Below, piece by piece: positions 25,872 through 32,448 of a DNA stretch of 36,697 nt. Within the stretch, counting starts at the first letter, position 1, and the number at the start of each line of letters is the position of its first letter. The notes beneath the pieces were generated by a model. That model was not told where the DNA came from and made no database searches. It saw only the letters and a program-made list of their open reading frames with translations. The DNA is from an uncultured Prevotellaceae bacterium. Its GTDB lineage: Bacteria > Bacteroidota > Bacteroidia > Bacteroidales > Bacteroidaceae. A program made the position numbers and the translations under genes. The stretch is from assembly GCA_900313705.1 (NCBI GenBank), contig OMSJ01000005.1:1-36697 (forward strand), given 5' to 3'.

Positions 25872-25903
25872 ATTGCTTTACACACGGAAAAGTCGTAACT
25901 TTG
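25872..25903 (+). promoter_or_regulatory. Promoter for the di-iron-domain LuxR regulator
   Basis: ATTG (25872-25875), a 20-bp gap and TAACTTTG (25896-25903) fit the Bacteroidetes pattern. The arrangement is the same as in the facing promoter of the redox cluster, with about 145 bp between the two -7 boxes available for operators. Confidence 0.6.
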
Positions 25904-25951
25904 CAGGCGAAAAAGGCTAATCCCACACCCCACTCAAGGGAGGGAGAAACA

Positions 25952-25979
25952 AAACAGTCAAATAGCGAAACAGTCAAAT
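25952..25979 (+). repeat. 12-bp direct repeat covering the regulator start codon
   Basis: AAACAGTCAAAT occurs at 25952-25963 and 25968-25979, 16 bp apart. The second copy includes the A and T of the start codon at 25978. It could be a translational or autoregulatory site, or a simple duplication. Confidence 0.55.
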
Positions 25980-26943
25980 GAAAAGGATGAAACTCTACGA
26001 GGCCGACGACAAAATGATAGACCTCATCAGCGACAACCACAGCATGTTGCAAGGACTGAGCGCCTTCGGCATACGGCTCGGCTTCGGCGACAAGACCGTC
26101 AGCGAGATATGCGCACAGCAAGGCGTCGATTGCTACACCTTCCTCACCGTCGTCAACTTCCTCATCAACGGATACTCGCCCAAGGCAACAGACGACAACA
26201 TCTCCGTCAAGACACTCCTCGACTACCTGCGCGCCTCACACCGCTACTTCCTCGACTTCCAGCTCCCGTCCATCCGCAAGAAGCTCGAAGAGTCCCTCAA
26301 CCTCAACACCACCACCGACGCAGGAAAGCAGGAAAGCGCACTCGTCGTCCTCATCATGCGACTCTACGACGAATACGCACACGACATCCGACTCCACATG
26401 AAGTACGAAGAGAAAACACTCTTCCCATACGTCGAAGCACTCCTGCGCGGAGAAAAGAAGCCGGACTACAACGTCGATATCTTCGCCAAGCACCACAGCG
26501 ACACCACAGGCAAGTTCCACGAACTCAAGAACATCATCATCAAGTACCTCCCGCACGACGGACTCACCAACAACCAGCTCACATCCACACTCTACGACAT
26601 CTACAACAACGAAGAGTGGCTCTCGAACCACAGCAACGTCGAAGAAGTCCTCTTCGTCCCAGCCATACGCATCCTCGAGCAGAAAGCAAAAGACGACGTC
26701 TCCGCACGCATCTCCAGCATGATACGAAATGCCGACGCCACAGAGTCCATCTCCGAACGAGAGAAGGAAATCATCGTCTGCCTCGTGCAAGGTATGTCGA
26801 ACAAAGAGATAGCCGCCCACCTCTACATCTCCGTCAACACCGTCATGACCCACCGCCGCAACATCGTCCGCAAGCTACAGATACACTCCCTCGCCGGACT
26901 CACCATCTATGCCATCGCCAACAACCTCATCCCCCTGCACTAA
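25978..26943 (+). CDS. LuxR-type regulator with YtfE/RIC-like di-iron (hemerythrin) domain
   Basis: This 321-residue cytoplasmic regulator has an N-terminal region (about 36-62) resembling the ScdA/DUF542 motif of RIC proteins. Residues 80-235 look like a hemerythrin-like helical bundle with candidate iron ligands His88, His140-x3-Glu144, His172 or His173, and His218-x3-Glu222. The two H-x3-E pairs and the overall spacing match those of YtfE. Residues 258-318 are a LuxR helix-turn-helix: SEREKEIIVCLVQGMSNKEIAAHLYISVNTVMTH followed by RRNIVRKLQ. It should sense a species that reacts with a di-iron site (nitric oxide, oxygen or iron state; inference) and bind DNA. It is transcribed away from the redox cluster, which is its likeliest target. 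ATG 25978 is used; ATG 25987 is an alternative. Confidence 0.85.
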   Translation: MKRMKLYEADDKMIDLISDNHSMLQGLSAFGIRLGFGDKTVSEICAQQGVDCYTFLTVVNFLINGYSPKATDDNISVKTLLDYLRASHRYFLDFQLPSIRKKLEESLNLNTTTDAGKQESALVVLIMRLYDEYAHDIRLHMKYEEKTLFPYVEALLRGEKKPDYNVDIFAKHHSDTTGKFHELKNIIIKYLPHDGLTNNQLTSTLYDIYNNEEWLSNHSNVEEVLFVPAIRILEQKAKDDVSARISSMIRNADATESISEREKEIIVCLVQGMSNKEIAAHLYISVNTVMTHRRNIVRKLQIHSLAGLTIYAIANNLIPLH

Positions 26944-26944
26944 G

Positions 26945-26975
26945 AAAAAAGCCGCCCGAAGAAGCTCGGACGGCT
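26945..26975 (-). terminator. Rho-independent terminator on the minus strand
   Basis: AGCCGCCCGA (26950-26959) pairs with TCGGACGGCT (26966-26975) with one mismatch and a 6-nt loop. A6 at 26945-26950 becomes a T-run after the hairpin when read on -. It ends transcription arriving from the right just before it would run antisense into the regulator gene. Its stem abuts the regulator stop. Confidence 0.7.
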
Positions 26976-27117
26976 GAAGGATGTGTATTAATCTGAAAAT
27001 CATTGATATGGCAACATCCCGTAGTGCAGAGCATGGGAAGGCGAAACAGCGTTTGCCAAAGACTTAAATGATAATCCGCAAAAGCACCCATTGTTCCCCT
27101 TTTTGGAAAGTGGTCAG

Positions 27118-27201
27118 ATAAGTACCCGTACTTATGGGTATAAGTACACGGACTTATGAGGATAAGTACACGTACTTATGGCGACAAGTACACGTACTTA
27201 T
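27118..27201. repeat. 22-bp near-palindrome array 3 (four units)
   Basis: Units start at 27118, 27140, 27162 and 27184, with spacers GGGT, GAGG and GGCG. The centre is AC, except CC in the first unit. The last unit has left arm ACAAGTAC and runs into TTTTCTGG. The left flank (GGAAAGTGGTCAG) resembles that of array 2. It lies in a 311-bp gap between convergent genes; 26976-27117 and 27202-27254 hold nothing else I recognise. Confidence 0.92.
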
Positions 27202-27254
27202 TTTCTGGGCTGACAGCTTTCTGCTCCTTTCAGAGACAGACAATCCCTCCTCCC

Positions 27255-28145
27255 TTAGCCGTCCGAGCAACCCCCGGGCGGCTTTTCGCGATACTCCATC
27301 GGGGTCATGCCCTGCGACAGCCGGAACATCTTGTTGAAGTAAGACGCTGAGTCGAAGCCCAGACGGAAGGAAATCTCCTTGCACGAAAACGACGTGCTCT
27401 GCAGGTAGTCCTTGGCACGCTCCATCTTCAGACGGAGGAAGTACTGAGCAGGCGGATAGCCCGAATAAGCCTTGAATACCTTCCGGAACTTGGAGTAGCT
27501 CATCCCTGCCTCGGCTGCCACTTCCTCCATGTTCAGGTTCCGGTGCAGGTTCTGACGCATGTGCTTCATGGCGACGACGATGTTGTTGGCATCGGGATTG
27601 TCGCGATACGGCAACTGCCGCCCCTTGGCATAGACGGTACTGACGATAAGCGCAATGTAGCCCGCCAACTGCTGCTGGTAGGCAGGCAACTGGTCCTGAG
27701 CTATCTGGCTGGCTTTCTCGAAAGCGACGGACAGGGAGTCGGACAAACCGACGTGGTGGATGGGGTGAGAACGGTCGGGCAGAAACTTCTCCAGCAGCAG
27801 GTCGGCGAAAGGCCCTGTGAAGCCAATCCAAGCCTCCGACCACCCCGTCTCCTTGTTGGGAGCGTAGTTGTGCCATTCCCCCGGATAGAGCACGATGGCG
27901 TCGCCTGCCCGAAGGGAAGTTCGAGGCTGATGGACAGAGACAAACCAGCCGCTGCCTCTCGTGATGTAGATGATCTGAGCCTCACGAAGCACACGGCCCT
28001 CGCTCACGAAGAAGAGGTAGTCGTCGGGGTGCTCACCGATGGGGTAGTTGCTACCCGCAGGAACATCCTGCTGTCCCACAGTTCGCGTAATGATGCCCCA
28101 CTCATAGTCCGACTTCTGAGGAAGCAAGTATTTGACAGATGCCAT
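27255..28145 (-). CDS. AraC-family transcriptional regulator
   Basis: This 296-residue regulator starts at ATG 28145 (MASVKYLLPQ); upstream there is only a TTG in frame. An N-terminal cupin-like sensing domain (about 25-165) includes VHQPRTSLRAGDAIVLYPGEWHNYAP. A C-terminal double helix-turn-helix (about 190-290) includes LNMEEVAAEAGMSYSKFRKVFKAY, CKEISFRLGFDSASYFNKMF and the closing GMTPMEYR. It diverges from the GH78 gene with 172 bp between starts, so it probably activates the glycan enzymes when a sugar such as rhamnose is bound (inference). It converges with the di-iron regulator gene. Its own promoter is well formed. Confidence 0.92.
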   Translation of the reverse strand: MASVKYLLPQKSDYEWGIITRTVGQQDVPAGSNYPIGEHPDDYLFFVSEGRVLREAQIIYITRGSGWFVSVHQPRTSLRAGDAIVLYPGEWHNYAPNKETGWSEAWIGFTGPFADLLLEKFLPDRSHPIHHVGLSDSLSVAFEKASQIAQDQLPAYQQQLAGYIALIVSTVYAKGRQLPYRDNPDANNIVVAMKHMRQNLHRNLNMEEVAAEAGMSYSKFRKVFKAYSGYPPAQYFLRLKMERAKDYLQSTSFSCKEISFRLGFDSASYFNKMFRLSQGMTPMEYREKPPGGCSDG

Positions 28146-28173
28146 AAATAGCAATTCTTAGCGTTTCACAAGG

Positions 28174-28204
28174 CAAAGATAGGATTTTAACTGCAAATGT
28201 CAAA
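28174..28204 (-). promoter_or_regulatory. Promoter for the AraC regulator
   Basis: On the - strand, TTTG (28204-28201), a 19-bp gap and TATCTTTG (28181-28174) match the Bacteroidetes consensus exactly. The start codon lies about 29 bp downstream of the -7 element. Confidence 0.7.
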
Positions 28205-28255
28205 ATGTTACATCAAAAAATCATTTCTTTCTCCTTAATATAATTAAAAACAACG

Positions 28256-28263
28256 TACTTTGC
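28256..28263 (+). promoter_or_regulatory. Possible -7 element for the GH78 gene
   Basis: TACTTTGC (28256-28263) resembles TAnnTTTG with one base missing. No clean -33 box precedes it in the AT-rich tract, consistent with a promoter that needs an activator such as the divergent AraC protein. The leader would be about 50 nt. Confidence 0.4.
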
Positions 28264-28317
28264 ACAATAAATGTTCAAATCTACGCCAAAATATAACATT
28301 AAAAACAAACAAATAAC

Positions 28318-31300
28318 ATGAAAAGTCTGTTTCTCTCTTTCTTGATGTGCATGACCGCCACGGTGGCTTTTGCACTCGACGTCACTGGTCTGCGCACCGA
28401 AGACTATCATAATCCCGTCGGTCTGGACAAGGGTGTCGTTCATTTCTCTTGGCAGCTTCAGAGCGAACACCGCAGCGTGCTCCAGACGAGCTACAATGTC
28501 CAGATTGCTACGGATGCCGTGTTCGGAAATGTCGTCTGGGAATCGGGCAGCGTCAGCTCCGATGAAAGCGTGTTCGTAGAAGCCAAAGGCTTCAAACCAG
28601 CTGCCGAGACACGCTACTACTGGCGCGTCACCGTCACCGACAACAAAGGCGAGACGGCCACAAGCACCGAGAAAGCATACTTCGAGACTGGCCTGATGAG
28701 GGCTGATGCATGGAACGGTACGCAATGGATTAAAGCCTCCACCAATGCCTCCGAGGATGGAGAGAACGCTGTGCCTACGGACTATGAAGTGGAAGTAAAG
28801 TTCACCGTCAAGCAACTTGCAGCAGGTCTCATCTTCGCAGCCTCCGACCACAGCAACTACTATATGTGGCAGGTCAACACCAACGGCAGCGTCCGCTTCC
28901 GTCCCCATCGCTGGAGCGGCGGCAACCCCTCTCTCCTCTCCGAAGCTGCCATCACACGCGTCAGCATCAAGAACGGCGAACAGCACAAGCTCACGGTAAA
29001 GGTCACAGGAGCCAACACAGCCCGCACCTACATCGACGATGTGCTGATAGACACCCGTACCGGCGACTTCGCTTACGGCGACTTCGGTTTCCGTGAGGAC
29101 TACGACAACGGCAGTCAGCCCGAGCAGGCTCTCTTCGACGACTTCAAGGTGACAGCCGACGGAAAGGTGCTCCTTGAGGAGAACTTCGACGCAAGCACCT
29201 GCATGTTCCAGAGCGGTACGCTCCAGAGCGGCCAGTTCTACGTCACCGGTCCCGCTACCTACGCCTGGCAGCAAAAGGTGGGAAAGCCCGTCCGCTTCGA
29301 CGTGGAGTATGACTTCACACTCGTCAACGACAATGCCAGCATCTGCTTCAGCGCCACCTCTGGCAATACCTACATGATGTGGGCCATCAACACGCTCGAC
29401 GTCGCTCAGCCCGTCGTGCGCCGCCATGTGTATCAGAACGGCAACCTCAACTACAGCGATACGCCCATCACCGCCTTCTCGAAGGCCGACCTCCTGGGCA
29501 AGCAGCATCATGTCGTCCTGGAATGTGAGACCCCGTACGTGCGTACATATATAGATGATGTATTGGTCGATACCTATCAGGACACCCAAGGCGTGCTCGC
29601 CATCGGCGACCTCGGTATGCGCGTCAGTGCCACCGGCAACGAGCGCGAGAGGGCTTACTTCGACAACATCACGCAGATTGTCTATGACGAGGAAGGCAAC
29701 GGCAAGGTGACCTTCAGCGAGGACTTTGAGGGCGCAGGCAATGCCTTCAACGCCACCGACATACGCGACTACGGCGGCAGTCGCCAGTGTTACATGGAAG
29801 CAGCCGTGGGCGGCAGCAAGCGACTCATGCAGCAGGACGGCAGCATAGTGGCTGGCGTGCCGATGTTCCGCAAGGCCTTCGAGCTGGGACAGGCAGTTCG
29901 CCGCGCACGTCTCTATGCCACGGGATTGGGCGTCTATAACGTCTTCATCAACGGCGAGCGCGTCGGCCAGACCGACGAGGACGGTAAGACACTCTACGAT
30001 GAGCTCAAGCCCGGAGCAACGGAGATGAAGAAGACCGTCTTCTACACCACGCACGACGTGACGGCTCTGCTGCGCGAAGGTAAGAACGCCATCGGCGCTG
30101 AGGTGTCGAGCGGCTGGTGGAACGGCGCCATCGTCCACGGCATGTATGGCAACAAGCCCAACGCCTTCCGCGCTCTCCTCAAGGTGGAACTGGAGGACGG
30201 CTCCATCGTCACCATCCCCACCGACCTCTCATGGCGCAGCAATTCCAATGGCCCTCTGCGCAAAGGCGACATCTATAACGGCGAGACCTACGATGCCCGA
30301 CTCGAGGCAGGTCAGTTCACACCCGACTTCGACGACAGCGAATGGTTCGGCGTAGCCATTTCAAATGACTTCAAGGGCGAGATTCGTGCCTTCGAGGGAC
30401 CAGCCATCTTGGCCGTCGAAGCCCTGCGCCGCTTCCCTAAGACCATCCAGATATACGAAGGCACGAAGCCCAACGGCAAGACCTTCGGCGAGATAAACAT
30501 CGTGGAGGAGATAACGGGCAATGGTCAATCGTCAATGGCCAATGGTTTTACACTCAAAGCAGGCCAGACTGCCGTCATCGACCTCGGCCAGAACGCCTCG
30601 GGCTGGGTCAGCTTCACGGCAAAGGGTGAACGCGGCACGAAGCTTCGTTTCCGCTTCGGCGAGATGCCTAACACGACGGGCGACCGTGGTCGCGGCGACG
30701 ATGGTCCTGCCGGTTCCATCTACACCGAGAACCTCCGTTCCGCAGAAGCTACGCTCTACTACACCCTCAAGGGCTCGGAAGAGGGCGAGAGCTTCCACCC
30801 CACGACCACCTACTTCGGCTTCCGCTACATCGAGGTGACCACCTCGGCAGATGTCGAGCTGACCGACGTCATCGGCGAGACCGTCACCAGTGCCGTCGAT
30901 GAGAAGTCATCCTTCCGCACCAGCCACAAGGACGTCAACCAACTCTACAGCAACGTCATCTGGGGGCAGCGCTCCAACTTCGTCAGCGTGCCCACCGACT
31001 GCCCGCAGCGCGACGAGCGCATGGGCTGGACTGCCGACACGCAAGTCTTCTCTCTGACGGGTCTCTACAACGCCGACACCCGCAACTTCTACAAGAAGTG
31101 GCTGCGCGATGTACGCGACTCCCAGCGTTCCGACGGTGCCTACTCAGTAATCGCTCCTTACCATTGGGGCGTGGAATACGCTTCGACGGGATGGAGCGAA
31201 GCAGCCATCATTGTTCCCTGGAACGTTTATATGATGACCGGCGACAAGGACATCCTGCGCGACAACTTCGAAGCCAACGAGCACTACATGCAGTTCCTCA

Positions 31301-32448
31301 CAACCAAGGCAGGTGGTGGCTATCAGTACAACGGCTCCGACCCCATTCACGGCGACTGGGTGGCCTACGTTCCCACCGACGGTCGCTACATTAGCGTCAG
31401 CTACTATGCCTATACTGCCGACCTCATGGCCCGCACCTGTCGGGCCCTCTCTGAGCAGGAAGGCGACACCTACAGCCAGAAGGCAGAGCAGTACGAACAG
31501 CTCTTCCAGAACATCAGGGCTGAGTGGCAGAGTCGATTCCTCAACAACTCCAAAGTGCCTACCCAAGCTACTCAATGCGGCTACCTCATGGCGCTTCGCT
31601 ACAACCTCCTGCCCGACGAGCAATCCATCAGCCGCACCCGCACCTATCTCCATCGGGCTATCCAGAGCAATAACTTCAAACTCAATACAGGCTTCCTCGG
31701 TACAGCCATCCTCAACCAGACACTCACAGAGAACGGCTTCATCGATGATGCCTACACCCTCCTCCTGCAGCGCAACGACCCCTCTTGGCTCTACAGCATC
31801 GACCAGGGCGCAACGACCATCTGGGAGCGCTGGAACTCTTATACGAAAGCCAGCGGCTATGGTCCTGTCAGCATGAACTCCTTCAACCATTATGCTTACG
31901 GTGTCGTGGCCGAATGGATGTTCCACCACATGGCAGGCATCGTTCCCGACGAGGCACATGCCGGCTTCAAGCACTTCTTCCTGCAACCTTATCCCGACAC
32001 CCGCTCCACGCTTCGCTACAGTCAGCAGCGCATCACCGATGTGGATGCAGACTTCGCTTCGGACTATGGTCTGATAAAGGCTGAATGGCAGTGCGACGGC
32101 ACGAAGGAGATGACCTACCGCGTGACAGTTCCTGCCAACACGACTGCCACATTGCGTCTGCCCATAGCCGATGGCCTCTATGTCTATGAAAGCGGCGAGG
32201 TGGCTGATGAGGCAGAAGGTGTGGAGTACATCGGCACAGCCGACGGCTATGCTACCTTCGAGGTTGGCTCCGGCTCCTATCTCTTCTCTGTCAGCAGCAA
32301 GGTTCCCGACAACATCGGGGAAGTGAAAAGTAAAGAGTCAAAAGTGAATAGTAAGGAGACTGCCTATAACCTCGCAGGTCAAGTGGTCAACGCCGACAGG
32401 CATCATGGCATCGTGATTATGGGTGGCAAAAAGCAATTGAAGAAATGA
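28318..32448 (+). CDS. Alpha-L-rhamnosidase, GH78, with two LamG-like domains
   Basis: This 1376-residue exported enzyme should release L-rhamnose from plant glycans such as pectin. A signal peptide is followed by a fibronectin-like start (about 20-130). Two LamG-like copies follow (about 155-291 and 321-467) with YMWQ or MMWA, RPHRW and TYIDDVLxD. The rhamnosidase N-domain begins near 520 (GLGVYNVFINGERVG). The (alpha/alpha)6 barrel carries CPQRDERMGW (895-904, catalytic acid region) and TTIWERW with Glu1170. The C-terminus has a short spacer containing GEVKSKESK and a tail YNLAGQVV...GIVIMGGKK. The LamG-like copies make it longer than most GH78 enzymes. It overlaps the next gene by 4 bp. 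A short in-frame repeat (TCAATGG/TCAATCG, 30523-30545, NGQSSMANG) lies between the N-domain and the catalytic domain. Confidence 0.93.
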   Translation: MKSLFLSFLMCMTATVAFALDVTGLRTEDYHNPVGLDKGVVHFSWQLQSEHRSVLQTSYNVQIATDAVFGNVVWESGSVSSDESVFVEAKGFKPAAETRYYWRVTVTDNKGETATSTEKAYFETGLMRADAWNGTQWIKASTNASEDGENAVPTDYEVEVKFTVKQLAAGLIFAASDHSNYYMWQVNTNGSVRFRPHRWSGGNPSLLSEAAITRVSIKNGEQHKLTVKVTGANTARTYIDDVLIDTRTGDFAYGDFGFREDYDNGSQPEQALFDDFKVTADGKVLLEENFDASTCMFQSGTLQSGQFYVTGPATYAWQQKVGKPVRFDVEYDFTLVNDNASICFSATSGNTYMMWAINTLDVAQPVVRRHVYQNGNLNYSDTPITAFSKADLLGKQHHVVLECETPYVRTYIDDVLVDTYQDTQGVLAIGDLGMRVSATGNERERAYFDNITQIVYDEEGNGKVTFSEDFEGAGNAFNATDIRDYGGSRQCYMEAAVGGSKRLMQQDGSIVAGVPMFRKAFELGQAVRRARLYATGLGVYNVFINGERVGQTDEDGKTLYDELKPGATEMKKTVFYTTHDVTALLREGKNAIGAEVSSGWWNGAIVHGMYGNKPNAFRALLKVELEDGSIVTIPTDLSWRSNSNGPLRKGDIYNGETYDARLEAGQFTPDFDDSEWFGVAISNDFKGEIRAFEGPAILAVEALRRFPKTIQIYEGTKPNGKTFGEINIVEEITGNGQSSMANGFTLKAGQTAVIDLGQNASGWVSFTAKGERGTKLRFRFGEMPNTTGDRGRGDDGPAGSIYTENLRSAEATLYYTLKGSEEGESFHPTTTYFGFRYIEVTTSADVELTDVIGETVTSAVDEKSSFRTSHKDVNQLYSNVIWGQRSNFVSVPTDCPQRDERMGWTADTQVFSLTGLYNADTRNFYKKWLRDVRDSQRSDGAYSVIAPYHWGVEYASTGWSEAAIIVPWNVYMMTGDKDILRDNFEANEHYMQFLTTKAGGGYQYNGSDPIHGDWVAYVPTDGRYISVSYYAYTADLMARTCRALSEQEGDTYSQKAEQYEQLFQNIRAEWQSRFLNNSKVPTQATQCGYLMALRYNLLPDEQSISRTRTYLHRAIQSNNFKLNTGFLGTAILNQTLTENGFIDDAYTLLLQRNDPSWLYSIDQGATTIWERWNSYTKASGYGPVSMNSFNHYAYGVVAEWMFHHMAGIVPDEAHAGFKHFFLQPYPDTRSTLRYSQQRITDVDADFASDYGLIKAEWQCDGTKEMTYRVTVPANTTATLRLPIADGLYVYESGEVADEAEGVEYIGTADGYATFEVGSGSYLFSVSSKVPDNIGEVKSKESKVNSKETAYNLAGQVVNADRHHGIVIMGGKKQLKK

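Noticed and set aside
27134-27337. Small proteins read through the 22-bp arrays (peptides with KYTYLW)
   Set aside because: The same peptide appears only because the repeat is translated; there is no start-site support and no domain.
28213-30138. 641-codon open frame on the minus strand within GH78
   Set aside because: It is a shadow of the GH78 frame with Val/Ala bias, and crosses the GH78 promoter region.
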